From Streptomyces sp. NK15101 (lineage in GTDB: Bacteria > Actinomycetota > Actinomycetes > Streptomycetales > Streptomycetaceae): a stretch of DNA of 64,000 nt. Below, in pieces: positions 53,871 through 63,066 of the stretch. The position numbers were made by a program, and so were the translations under genes. Position 1 is the stretch's first letter. Every line of letters begins with the position of its first letter. The notes under the pieces are model-generated. The model saw only the letters and a list, made by a program, of their open reading frames with translations, was not told the DNA's origin and did not search any database. Where the stretch lies: contig NZ_JAINVG010000006.1 in assembly GCF_020400725.1 (NCBI RefSeq), forward strand, positions 115,563 to 179,562. Direction: 5' to 3'.

Positions 53871-54449
53871 TCAGACGCCGAGCGCGTCGGCCTGGCCGCC
53901 GCGTACGAAGGCGCCGCCCTGCCAGCGCCAGCTGACCTGCTCCTTCTCGTCGGGGCAGCAGCTGGGCACGTCGGGGGACGAGTAGCCGAGCAGGGTGGCG
54001 CGCACGGCTCCGTCGCGTACGGCGAGCTCGGTGACGTTCTGGTGCTGCTCGGGGGCGACGAGCGTGGCCACCACGCGCGCGGGGGTGCCCTTCTCCTTGC
54101 CGCGGGTGAGGACGTAGACGCCGCTCGGCGGGGTGCCGGAACCGGCTTCGCAGTGCACGACCGCGACGGTCTCGGGGTTCCCGTCGCCGTCGAGGTCTCC
54201 GGAGACCCGCTTCGCGACCGTGTGGGGGCCTCCGCCGCACTCCAGGGGGTAAGAGGCTCCGGCGGCGTCGGGGGCGGGTGCCGGACGCGGAGCGGCGGCC
54301 GGGGCGGTGCCGGCTCCGGCGGGGCCGGGCTGGAGCAGTCCGGCGAGGGCGACGACCGCGGCGGTCGCGGTGGCGGTGGCCAGCCAGTGGGTCGGCCGGG
54401 CGTGGGTGTGGGCGAGGTCCGCGAGGTCCGGGGCGGCGGAGGGCTGCAC
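53871..54449 (-). CDS. exported protein of unknown function with FG-GAP-like calcium-binding repeat
   Basis: A 192-residue protein: a hydrophilic N-terminus, a membrane-like segment (about residues 18-41, WLATATATAAVVALAGLL), then an Ala/Pro-rich stretch and a domain with GDLDGDGNPETVAVVHCE, a Ca-binding FG-GAP-like turn, plus CCPDEKEQVSW. Four Cys suggest disulfides outside the cell. GTG 54449 has AGGAGA 8 nt upstream. It converges on the ferredoxin gene with a 4-nt gap between stops. Unknown function. Confidence 0.75.
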   Translation of the reverse strand: MQPSAAPDLADLAHTHARPTHWLATATATAAVVALAGLLQPGPAGAGTAPAAAPRPAPAPDAAGASYPLECGGGPHTVAKRVSGDLDGDGNPETVAVVHCEAGSGTPPSGVYVLTRGKEKGTPARVVATLVAPEQHQNVTELAVRDGAVRATLLGYSSPDVPSCCPDEKEQVSWRWQGGAFVRGGQADALGV

Positions 54450-54648
54450 GCGCGACGTCTCCTGTGGGGTGGTGCGGCGGGGTTCCCGGCATCGTGCCAC
54501 ACGTCACAGGGGGACGGAACAGCTGGGGTGGCCGTCGATCGCGGCCGGTCCTCGCCGGCGGCGAACATGGCGAACATGAGGACGCCGCCGCCGAGTTCTC
54601 CCGCGTGGGCGGGGAACTTGGCGGCGGCGCGGTCTGGATGTCGGAACG

Positions 54649-55536
54649 TCAGCCCTTGTTGGGGCCCTCGTAGTCCTCGCCGTAGGCGCCCTTGGCGGGG
54701 CGGCGGCGGCGCATCGGGGGCTCGACCCCGTCCGCGAGGCGGCGGGCGGTGACGAGGAAGCCGGTGTGGCCGATCATGCGGTGATCGGGGCGGACGGCGA
54801 GGCCCTCGACGTGCCAGTTGCGGATCATGGACTCCCAGGGCTGCGGCTCGGCGTAGCAGCCGAACTCGCGGATGGACTCCACGGTGCGGGCCAGCTGGGT
54901 GGTGGTCGCCACGTAGCAGCAGAGGATGCCGCCGGGGACGAGGGCCTTGGAGACGGCCTCCAGGCACTCCCAGGGAGCGAGCATGTCCAGGATGACGCGG
55001 TCGACGTCGGTGTCGGACAGGTTGTCCTGGAGGTCGCCGACGGTCAGCTGCCACGCGGGGTGGGGGCCGCCGAAGTAGCGCTCGACGTTGCCCTTGGCGA
55101 TCTCGGCGAAGTCCTCGCGGCGCTCGTAGGAGTGCAGCATGCCGCTGTCTCCGATGGCGCGCAGGAGGAAGCTGCTCAGCGATCCCGAGCCCACTCCGGC
55201 TTCCACGACGCGGGCGCCGGGGAAGATGTCGGCGAAGGCCAGGATCTGCCCCGCGTCCTTGGGGTAGACCACGGCTGCGCCGCGGGGCATGGACAGGACG
55301 TAGTCGGGGAGCAGGGGGCGCAGCGCGAGGTAGGCGACGTTTCCGGTGGTACGGACAACGCTGCCCTCGGGGGCGCCGATCAGTTCGTCGTGCGGGAAAG
55401 AACCCTTGTGGGTGTGGAAGTTCTTTCCCTCTTCGAGCGTGAACGTGTAGTGACGGCCCTTGGGGTCGGTCAGCTGAACCTGGTCCCCGACCTTGAAGGG
55501 CCCGCGTCGGCGGGCGGCACCGGTCGGTTCGGACAT
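54649..55536 (-). CDS. trmI: tRNA (adenine-N1)-methyltransferase
   Basis: A 295-residue class I methyltransferase that makes m1A58 in tRNA. DQVQLTDPKGRHYTFTLEEG is the N-terminal OB-like part, VEAGVGSGSLSSFLLRAIG motif I (about 107-125), and YVLSMPRGAAVVYPKDAGQI precedes it. A -10-like TACTCT lies exactly 6 nt before ATG 55536, again a leaderless layout, although it also lies 18 nt after the M50 gene stop. The gene stands beside the Pup locus in Streptomyces and Mycobacterium. Confidence 0.93.
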   Translation of the reverse strand: MSEPTGAARRRGPFKVGDQVQLTDPKGRHYTFTLEEGKNFHTHKGSFPHDELIGAPEGSVVRTTGNVAYLALRPLLPDYVLSMPRGAAVVYPKDAGQILAFADIFPGARVVEAGVGSGSLSSFLLRAIGDSGMLHSYERREDFAEIAKGNVERYFGGPHPAWQLTVGDLQDNLSDTDVDRVILDMLAPWECLEAVSKALVPGGILCCYVATTTQLARTVESIREFGCYAEPQPWESMIRNWHVEGLAVRPDHRMIGHTGFLVTARRLADGVEPPMRRRRPAKGAYGEDYEGPNKG

Positions 55537-55554
55537 GTGACCAGAGTACCGGGG

Positions 55555-56745
55555 TTACGCGGAGGGTCGTGCCATGGCCTTGACGAAGGCCCGCTCGACG
55601 TCGGTGGTGGCGAGGACCCCGTAGATCTCGCCGGTGTCCTCCACGACGAGGTACTCGGTGGCGGGGCTGGCGCGGAGGTGGTCGAGGAGGGGCTGCCCGG
55701 TGAGTTCGGCGGGGACCCGCATGCCGTCGGTGAGGTCCTGGGCGAGAGTGCTGACGGCGACCCAGGGGCGGCGGTGCTGGGGCACGGCGGCGATGGCGGC
55801 CTCGCGGACGATGGCGGTGGGTTCGCCGGTGCCGTCGACGACGACGAGGGCGCGGGCGCCGGCCTCGTTGGCGCGGCGAAGGGCCTCGGAGAGGGGCGTG
55901 GTGGGCTCGACGGGGATGGCGCGGCGGGTCAGGGCGCGGGCGCGGAGTTCGGGGAGGTGCTCGCGGAGGCGGGCCATGCGGAGGCTGTTGCCGGCGCCGG
56001 TCCAGATGATGGCGGCGAGGATCGCGGCGAGCAGGGCGTCGGTGACGGTGGTGAAGCCGCTGATGTCGTCGGTGGAGTTGCCGAGGAGACCGGTGCGGGT
56101 GAGCAGGGGCAGGCCGACGAGGACGAGGACGGCGAGGGCGCGGCCGACCCAGGCGGCGGCGACGGTGCCGCTCATGGGCTTGCCGGTGATCTTCCAGACG
56201 ACGGCGCGGAGCATGCGGCCGCCGTCCAGGGGGAGACCGGGGAGCAGGTTGAAGGCGGCGACGATCAGGTTGGAGATCATCAGGCCGCCGAGGAGGACGC
56301 CGGGGACGGTGCCGGGCTCGACGGCGTACAGCGAGAGGTAGAAGACGCCGGCGAGGACGAGGGAGAGCAGGGGGCCGACGAAGGCGAGGACGAATTCGCG
56401 GCCGGGGGTCTCGGTCTCCTTCTCGATCTCGGAGACGCCGCCGAAGAACTGGAGCTGGATGCGGCGCACCGGGAGCTTGAAGCGGAGCGCGGCGATGGTG
56501 TGGGCGAGCTCGTGGACGAGCACGGAGGCGTAGAAGGCGACGGCGAAGAAGAGGGAGACGAGGTAACGGGCCGCGCCGAGCTCGGGCAGGACGCGGTCGA
56601 TCTGGTCGCCGAAGACCCAGGTGATGAGGGCGGCGACGACGAACCAGCTGGGGGCGACGTAGACGGGCACGCCGAAGGGCCGTCCCATGAGGATCCCGCC
56701 GCCGGGTTCCTCGGTCCGCTGCGGCTTGGGCTCGTCCTGGTTCAC
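55555..56745 (-). CDS. M50 site-2 protease with CBS domains
   Basis: A 396-residue intramembrane metalloprotease. HELAH (His78, Glu79, His82) in helix 2 and NLLPGLPLDGGR (about 184-195, with the metal Asp) form the zinc site. About 5-6 helices are followed by two CBS domains (about 275-396, VEPTTPLSEALRRANEAGAR) that may sense adenylates. It cleaves membrane anchors of regulatory proteins within the membrane. GTG 56745 with AAAGGAA upstream. It precedes trmI on the same strand by 18 nt. Confidence 0.9.
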   Translation of the reverse strand: MNQDEPKPQRTEEPGGGILMGRPFGVPVYVAPSWFVVAALITWVFGDQIDRVLPELGAARYLVSLFFAVAFYASVLVHELAHTIAALRFKLPVRRIQLQFFGGVSEIEKETETPGREFVLAFVGPLLSLVLAGVFYLSLYAVEPGTVPGVLLGGLMISNLIVAAFNLLPGLPLDGGRMLRAVVWKITGKPMSGTVAAAWVGRALAVLVLVGLPLLTRTGLLGNSTDDISGFTTVTDALLAAILAAIIWTGAGNSLRMARLREHLPELRARALTRRAIPVEPTTPLSEALRRANEAGARALVVVDGTGEPTAIVREAAIAAVPQHRRPWVAVSTLAQDLTDGMRVPAELTGQPLLDHLRASPATEYLVVEDTGEIYGVLATTDVERAFVKAMARPSA

Positions 56746-56838
56746 GGGTTCCTTTCGTCGCGTGGTGTGACCCGCGTCGGTGCGTCACGGTTCGATCATG
56801 CAGTGCGACGGGGTCCCAGGTCGATGGTATTCCGCCCG

Positions 56839-56861
56839 CTGTCGGCGGCGGGTCGTAGGGT
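56839..56861 (+). promoter_or_regulatory. candidate PafBC-dependent damage promoter of the RecB-like nuclease
   Basis: CTGTCGGCG, 8 nt, TAGGGT: 7 of 9 matches to TTGTCRGTG, exact N8 and a perfect TANNNT. Exactly 6 nt separate the -10 from ATG 56868, so transcription could start at the A of the start codon. Confidence 0.6.
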
Positions 56862-56867
56862 CTTGTC

Positions 56868-57770
<903 letters not shown>

Positions 57771-57794
57771 GCACAGCCCCGTGAAGGAGCCCTT

Positions 57795-58472
57795 GTGACG
57801 ATCCGCGTCCTGTTGGTCGACGATCAGCCGCTGCTGCGGACCGGCTTCCGGATGATCCTGGAGGCGGAGCAGGACATCGCGGTGGTGGGCGAGGCCGGGG
57901 ACGGTCTGCAGGCGCAGGACCAGGTGCGCGCGCTGCAGCCGGACGTGGTCCTGATGGACATCCGGATGCCGCGGATGGACGGGGTGGAGGCGACCCGGCG
58001 CATCACGGGCCCGGGGCGGGACGGTCCGGCGAAGGTGCTGGTCCTGACGACCTTCGATCTGGACGAGTACGTGGTGGAGGCGCTGCGGGCGGGGGCGAGC
58101 GGCTTCCTCCTGAAGGACGCTCCGGCGAACGAGCTGGTGCAGGCGATCCGCGTGGTGGCGGCGGGCGAGGCGATGCTGGCTCCGTCGATCACGCGCCGGC
58201 TGCTCGACAAGTACTCGGCGCATCTTCCGACGGGCGAGGAGCAGGTTCCGGACACGCTGAGCACCCTGACCGACCGCGAGGTGGAGGTGCTGAAGCTGGT
58301 GGCGCGCGGCCTGTCGAACGCGGAGATCGCGGCGGACCTGTTCGTCAGCGAGACGACGGTGAAGACGCACGTGGGCCATGTGCTGACGAAGCTGGGGCTG
58401 CGGGACCGGGTCCAGGCCGCGGTGTACGCGTACGAGAGCGGTCTGGTGCGGCCCGGGGCCGGGGGCCAGTAG
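57795..58472 (+). CDS. orphan NarL/FixJ-type response regulator
   Basis: A 225-residue two-component regulator. The receiver domain has Asp9/Asp10, phospho-acceptor Asp55 (VVLMDIRMPR) and Lys104 (FLLKDAP); the LuxR-type helix-turn-helix is at about 155-215 (LTDREVEVLKLVARGLSNAEIA). No sensor kinase gene is next to it, so the partner must lie elsewhere. GTG 57795 has AAGGAG 6 nt upstream and lies 24 nt after the nuclease gene stop. Ends in a perfect hairpin shared with the convergent binding-protein gene. Confidence 0.92.
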   Translation: MTIRVLLVDDQPLLRTGFRMILEAEQDIAVVGEAGDGLQAQDQVRALQPDVVLMDIRMPRMDGVEATRRITGPGRDGPAKVLVLTTFDLDEYVVEALRAGASGFLLKDAPANELVQAIRVVAAGEAMLAPSITRRLLDKYSAHLPTGEEQVPDTLSTLTDREVEVLKLVARGLSNAEIAADLFVSETTVKTHVGHVLTKLGLRDRVQAAVYAYESGLVRPGAGGQ

Positions 58473-58489
58473 GCGCGGGCGACAGAACC

Positions 58490-58530
58490 CACGGGGGCCC
58501 GGTGCGCGTGGTGCGCACCGGGCCCCCGTG
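58490..58530. terminator. hairpin between convergent response regulator and binding-protein genes
   Basis: CACGGGGGCCCGGTGCGC / GCGCACCGGGCCCCCGTG, perfect 18-bp stem, 5-nt loop GTGGT. Confidence 0.9.
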
Positions 58531-58543
58531 CGTGGAGGGGGTG

Positions 58544-60127
58544 TCAGCCCTTGTGGATCTCCCAGAAGCGGAAGACGGTCGAGGCGTCGAGGGTCCATTC
58601 GAGGCCGGTGACGTCCTCGCGGGCGACGGCGTACTGCTTGCCCTGCCACAGGGGCAGCACCGGGAGCTCCTCGGCGACGAGGTCCTGGAGGCGGCCGAAC
58701 TCGTCGGCGGTGGCGGCGCGGTCGGCGATGGCGGCGGTCTCCGGGAGGAGGGTGCCGGTGATGGTGTCGTTCTCGTAGTGGTTGCCGAGGACGTTGCCCT
58801 CGCCGAAGAAGGGGCTGGTGAAGTTGTCGGCGTCGGGGTAGTCGGGGACCCAGCCCTTGACGTAGACGCCGTACTTTCCGGCGGCGATGTCCTTCTCGTA
58901 CTGGTCGTAGGCGACGGACTTCACGTCGGCGTCGAACAGGCCGCTCGCGTTGAGCTGTTCGGCGATGGCCTTGAGCTCCTGGTCGGTGGCCGGGCCGTAG
59001 CGGCTGGGGGTGGACCAGAGGGTGAGCTTCACCTTCTCGGTGATGCCGGCGGAGCGGAGGGCCTTCTTCGCCTTGGCCTCGTCGGGGGTGCCGTAGGTGT
59101 CGAAGAAGGCGGTGTTGTGTCCGGCGATGCCGGCCGGGACGATCGAGTAGAGCGGCGTGGCCGTCGACTGGTAGACGTGCTCGACGAGGGCCTCGCGGTC
59201 GACGAGGTGGGCGATGGCCTTGCGGACGGCGAGCTTGCCGACGACCGGGTCCTTCATGTTGAAGACGAGGTGCTGGACCTCGGCGCTGCTGCCGGGGATG
59301 ACCTCGATGCCCTTGTCGGCCGTGGTGGCGGAGTTCTCGAGGGCGGCGATGTCGTCGGCGGAGAGGCCTCGGTAGGCCACGTCTATGTCGCCGTCGGTGA
59401 AGGCCTTGGAGAGGGCCGCGCGGTCGCCGCGGTAGAGCTTGAGGGTGACCGCGCCGTTCTTGGGCTTGGCGTTGCCCTTGTAGCCGGGGTTGGCGGAGAA
59501 GACGGCCTCGGTGTCGCTGAGGGAGTCCAGCTTGTAGGGGCCGGAGCCGGTGGCCTTGCCGTCGGTGCGGAGGGCGTCGGCGGGGTAGTCGCGGTGGTCG
59601 ACGATGGAGCCGGCACCGGATGCGATCTTGCTGGGGAAGGTGGCGTCCGGGACCTTGAGACGGAAGACGACGGTCCGCTCGTCGGGGGTCTCGATGGTGT
59701 CGATGGTGGCGAGCAGCGGCGCCGGACCGGAGGGGTCGGCGATCTTGAGGGCCCGCTCGAAGGAGAACTTGACGTCCTCCGAGGTGAGCTTGTTGCCGTT
59801 GGAGAAGGTGAGGCCGTCGCGCAGGGTGCAGGTGTAGACCTTGCTGCCCCCGGAGAAGGCGCACTTGTCGGCGGCCTCGGGCTCCGGCTCGGAGCCGCCC
59901 TTCGGGAAGGCGAGGAGGGACTGGAAGACGTTGTTGAACAGCAGCCAGGAGCCGGGGTCGTAGCCGGCCGCCGGGTCGGTGGCGAGGATCTCGTCGGACA
60001 TGCCGACGCGTATTCCGCCCCCGGAGCCGCCGGAGCCGCTTCCCTGCTCGGTGCCGCAGCCGCCGAGGAGGGCGGCGGACAGGCCGGCGGCGAGGGGGGC
60101 CGTCAGCCACTTGTTTCGTGCCTTCAC
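58544..60127 (-). CDS. peptide/nickel-type ABC substrate-binding lipoprotein 1
   Basis: A 527-residue SBP family 5 lipoprotein: signal with lipobox LLGGC (Cys24), then a large periplasmic-type binding fold (LTSEDVKFSFERALKI; SGPYKLDSLSDTEAVF; WVPDYPDADNFTSPFF). GTG 60127. Binds peptides, nickel chelates or similar ligands. It is 67 nt downstream of its paralogue, and neither has neighbouring permease or ATPase genes, so both must feed a transporter encoded elsewhere. Confidence 0.88.
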   Translation of the reverse strand: MKARNKWLTAPLAAGLSAALLGGCGTEQGSGSGGSGGGIRVGMSDEILATDPAAGYDPGSWLLFNNVFQSLLAFPKGGSEPEPEAADKCAFSGGSKVYTCTLRDGLTFSNGNKLTSEDVKFSFERALKIADPSGPAPLLATIDTIETPDERTVVFRLKVPDATFPSKIASGAGSIVDHRDYPADALRTDGKATGSGPYKLDSLSDTEAVFSANPGYKGNAKPKNGAVTLKLYRGDRAALSKAFTDGDIDVAYRGLSADDIAALENSATTADKGIEVIPGSSAEVQHLVFNMKDPVVGKLAVRKAIAHLVDREALVEHVYQSTATPLYSIVPAGIAGHNTAFFDTYGTPDEAKAKKALRSAGITEKVKLTLWSTPSRYGPATDQELKAIAEQLNASGLFDADVKSVAYDQYEKDIAAGKYGVYVKGWVPDYPDADNFTSPFFGEGNVLGNHYENDTITGTLLPETAAIADRAATADEFGRLQDLVAEELPVLPLWQGKQYAVAREDVTGLEWTLDASTVFRFWEIHKG

Positions 60128-60194
60128 AGAACTTGCCTCTTGATCTCTTGTCAGGCCGGCCGCGCAGGGGCGCGCGGCCGGGACAACGAAGGGG

Positions 60195-61784
60195 TCAGGC
60201 GGTGCCGCGGCCCAGTTCCCACAGCAGCAGGTCGGAGGAGGTGTTGAGCGCGTACTCGACTCCGTTGAGGTCGTCGCGGGCGGCGACGTACTGCTTGCCC
60301 TGCCACAGGGGCAGGACGGGGACGTCCTTGGCGACGATCTTCTGGATCTGCGCGTAGACGGGGCTGGCGGCGTTGCGGTCGGCCTGGCGACGCGAGCGCG
60401 GGATGAGCTTCTCGCGGACGGTCTTGTTCACGTAGGGGGTGTTGAGGAAGTTGTCGCTGTCGAGGAACGGCGCGATGTAGTTGTCCGGGTCCGGGTAGTC
60501 CGGGAACCAGCCGAGGCCGTAGACGGCGTAGTCGCCGCGCTTCTGGGCCGTGCGGAAGGTGGACCACTCGGCGCCCTGGACCTCGGCGTCGAAGAGCTCG
60601 CTGGCGACGAGCTGGTTCTTGAGGGCCTCGAACTCCTTGGCGGTCTCGGCGCCGTAGTGGTCGGTGGTGTAGTTGAGGGTCACCTTGACCGGCGTCTTGA
60701 CGCCCGCCTCCTTGAGGAGCTTGGCGGCGCGGGCGGGGTCGGGCTCGCCGTACTCGTCGAAGAAGGGGGTGGCGTGGCCGGTGATGCTGGAGGGGATCAG
60801 CGAGTAGAGCGGCTCGGCGGTGGGGCCGTAGACGAGGTTGACGAGGGCGCCCCGGTCGACGACGGCGGCCATGGCCTGGCGGACGGCCTTCTCCTGGACG
60901 GAGGGGGCCTCGGTGTTGAAGCCGAGGTAGCGGATCTCGAGCCCGGGGACCTCGGTGACGCGGATGTTCTCCTTGGGCGTCTCGGTGAGGTCCTTGATCT
61001 GCTTCTGCGACAGGGAGCGGGCCATCATGTCGATGTCGTCGCGCTCCAGGGCCGCGCCCATGGCGTCGGCGTCGGCGTAGGGGCGCAGCTCCACCTTGTC
61101 GTTGCGCAGGGTGACGTCGCCCTTGTACGCGGGGTTCCTGGTGAAGACGAAGCGGGTGGCCTTGTCGCCCTCGCGCTCGACCTTCATGGTGTACGGGCCC
61201 GAGCCGTCGATGTCGAAGCCGTCGCGGAGCTTGTCGGCGGCGTACTTGTCCTTGCTGAGGATGCCGGCGACGGGCGTGGAGAGCTTGTACGGGAAGGTGG
61301 CGTCGGGGGTCTTGAGGTGGAAGACGACGCCGTCGGTGCCCTGGGTCTCGATGGTGTCGATGTTCGAGAGGAGGGCGGCCGTGCCGTTGTCCGACTTGAT
61401 CTTCAGGACGCGCTCGATGGAGAACTTGACGTCCTCGGCCGTGATGGGGGTGCCGTCGGCGAAGGTGAGGCCGGGGCGGAGCGTGCAGCGGTAGCTCTCG
61501 CTGGCCTTGTCGGAGAAGCCGCAGGTCTGGGCGGCCTCGGGGACGGGCTCGCCGCCGCCGCGGGGCACGTGCAGCAGGGTCTGGACGGTCTGGCGGAGGA
61601 TGTTCCAGGCGCCGGTGTCGTAGGCGTAGGCCGGGTCGAACGGGGCGGGGGCGTCCTCGGTGACGATGAACTGGTCCGTGGTGCCCACCACGATCGCTCT
61701 GCCCTCCTCCGCTCCGCCGCAGGCGGCGAGCAGAGGGGCGAGCAGTCCGGCCACGGCCGGCAGCACCAGGGTCTTGCGGTTCAT
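60195..61784 (-). CDS. peptide/nickel-type ABC substrate-binding lipoprotein 2
   Basis: A 529-residue paralogue of the downstream protein (lipobox LLAAC, Cys22; ITAEDVKFSIERVLKI; SGPYTMKVEREGDKATRF; WFPDYPDPDNYIAPFL). The ATG at 61784 has GAGGAG 11 nt upstream; the upstream ATG at 61802 would add six residues before the signal. The two proteins end in the same way (LPVLPLWQGKQY near residue 475-490), so they arose by duplication. Ligands unknown. Confidence 0.88.
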   Translation of the reverse strand: MNRKTLVLPAVAGLLAPLLAACGGAEEGRAIVVGTTDQFIVTEDAPAPFDPAYAYDTGAWNILRQTVQTLLHVPRGGGEPVPEAAQTCGFSDKASESYRCTLRPGLTFADGTPITAEDVKFSIERVLKIKSDNGTAALLSNIDTIETQGTDGVVFHLKTPDATFPYKLSTPVAGILSKDKYAADKLRDGFDIDGSGPYTMKVEREGDKATRFVFTRNPAYKGDVTLRNDKVELRPYADADAMGAALERDDIDMMARSLSQKQIKDLTETPKENIRVTEVPGLEIRYLGFNTEAPSVQEKAVRQAMAAVVDRGALVNLVYGPTAEPLYSLIPSSITGHATPFFDEYGEPDPARAAKLLKEAGVKTPVKVTLNYTTDHYGAETAKEFEALKNQLVASELFDAEVQGAEWSTFRTAQKRGDYAVYGLGWFPDYPDPDNYIAPFLDSDNFLNTPYVNKTVREKLIPRSRRQADRNAASPVYAQIQKIVAKDVPVLPLWQGKQYVAARDDLNGVEYALNTSSDLLLWELGRGTA

Positions 61785-62229
61785 CAGGGACGATCTCCTC
61801 ATCCGGCACTGGGGTACAGCGGTCAGTGGAACTCCGCCGCCTGCCGCCCGGTCGGGGCGGGAGCGATCGGGCCGGGTGTTGCGATCGGTCCTGTGTTCAC
61901 GGCGACTTGGGTATGCGCCGGTACACGCGGTTATGCGGCGAAGTACTCGCGAAAGATTAATGGGCGGCGCCGGTATCGCTTGACCGGGGCCGCGCAGGGG
62001 CGTAATCGCAGAGTGATCATGAATGCACCCATCTCGATAACCATGCGCCGGACGTTGCGGACGACGGTTACCCAATCAGGACACAGGGGGCGCTGAAACG
62101 TCCGCTTTTGGGACGCGGAACGGGAACGGGCCACCCCCCGTCCGGCACTCTGGGTGACCAAGGTCACGTAGACGCTTTTCGGTGAATGGCCCGCTTGCTT
62201 TAGCCCGGTGGTTTTCCCTCAGCCGAAGC
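61785..62229. other. 445-nt gene-free stretch upstream of the binding-protein genes
   Basis: No convincing gene. It holds the promoter of the binding-protein genes, a CRP-like dyad (62153-62168), and weak palindromes such as CGTCC-N6-GGACG (about 62098). A relatively AT-rich patch at 61930-61970 and 62070-62100 may contain promoters. Confidence 0.5.
62153..62168. promoter_or_regulatory. CRP-family-like dyad
   Basis: GGTGA-CCAAGG-TCACG, same arms as 27400-27415. Located 369 nt upstream of binding-protein 2 and near the end of the HAD gene. Confidence 0.4.
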
Positions 62230-62928
62230 TCAAATTCCCGTGATCAAGGTCCGCAGGAACGGCACGTCGACCTCTTCGAGGGAGCGCACGACGACCCGGC
62301 CCGGGGAGGGGGAGATCGGGGCGACGGAGGGCACCGCGACGACCCGGCAGCCCGCCGCCTCGGCGGCCGCCACACCGGTCGCGGTGTCCTCGATGACGGC
62401 GCAGAGCCCGGGGTCGGCACCGACGCCCTGCGCGGCCGTCAGGTACGGCTCGGGGTGCGGCTTGGTGCGGACGACCTCGTCGCCGGCGACGGTCAGCGTG
62501 AAGCGGTCGCGGCCGAGCGAGGCGAGGACCCGGTCGATGATCCTCCGGTGCGAGGCGGAGACCAGGGCGGTCGGGATGGAGTACCGCGCCAGCTCGGCGA
62601 GCAGCCGCTCCGCCCCCGGCATGAGGGGGACGCCCCGCTCGATGCGCTGTTCGAACTTCTCGTTGAGCAGGACGGTCAGCTCTTCGAGGGTGATGTCGGC
62701 GCCGGTGGACTCGATGAGGTAGCCCGCGCTGCGGGTCATCGGGCCGCCGACCACGACGTCCCGCCAGGCCTCGTCCAGCCGGTGCCCGAGGTCGGCGAAG
62801 ACCTCGACCTCCGCGTCCCACCAGAACCCCTCCGTGTCGACGAGGGTCCCGTCCATGTCGAGGAAGACCGCCTGCAGGGCGGAGCTGCCGTTCGTGCGGA
62901 ACAGGGACGCGGGGACCGTACTGGTCAT
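62230..62928 (-). CDS. HAD hydrolase (beta-phosphoglucomutase/phosphatase-like)
   Basis: A 232-residue HAD superfamily enzyme with the PGMB-type cap. Motif I FLDMDGTLVDTEGFW has Asp24/Asp26, motif II TALVSASHRR, motif III RTKPHPEPYLTAA (Lys), motif IV VIEDTATGVAAAEAAG. It removes or transfers phosphate from a small sugar or cofactor. ATG 62928 with GGAGGTG upstream. It follows metH on the same strand with a hairpin between them, so it may be regulated separately. Confidence 0.88.
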   Translation of the reverse strand: MTSTVPASLFRTNGSSALQAVFLDMDGTLVDTEGFWWDAEVEVFADLGHRLDEAWRDVVVGGPMTRSAGYLIESTGADITLEELTVLLNEKFEQRIERGVPLMPGAERLLAELARYSIPTALVSASHRRIIDRVLASLGRDRFTLTVAGDEVVRTKPHPEPYLTAAQGVGADPGLCAVIEDTATGVAAAEAAGCRVVAVPSVAPISPSPGRVVVRSLEEVDVPFLRTLITGI

Positions 62929-62956
62929 CCGGCACACCTCCATGGAGGGACGAGAA

Positions 62957-62994
62957 GGCCGGCCCCCTCCCCGGTACGGGGAGGAAGACCGGCC
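62957..62994 (-). terminator. two-tier hairpin after metH
   Basis: GGCCGG / CCGGCC outside and CCTCCCCG / CGGGGAGG inside with loop GTA, between the metH stop and the HAD gene. Confidence 0.65.
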
Positions 62995-63066
62995 TGCACT
63001 GGACCGACAAGTGTACGTCGCGATCACCGCGAAAGCGCGGATTTGTGTCGCGCCGTCACCGCGCGG

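Noticed and set aside
61931..62167. Small open frame upstream of the binding-protein genes
   Set aside because: No ribosome-binding site, no homologous motif, and it covers promoter-like sequence.
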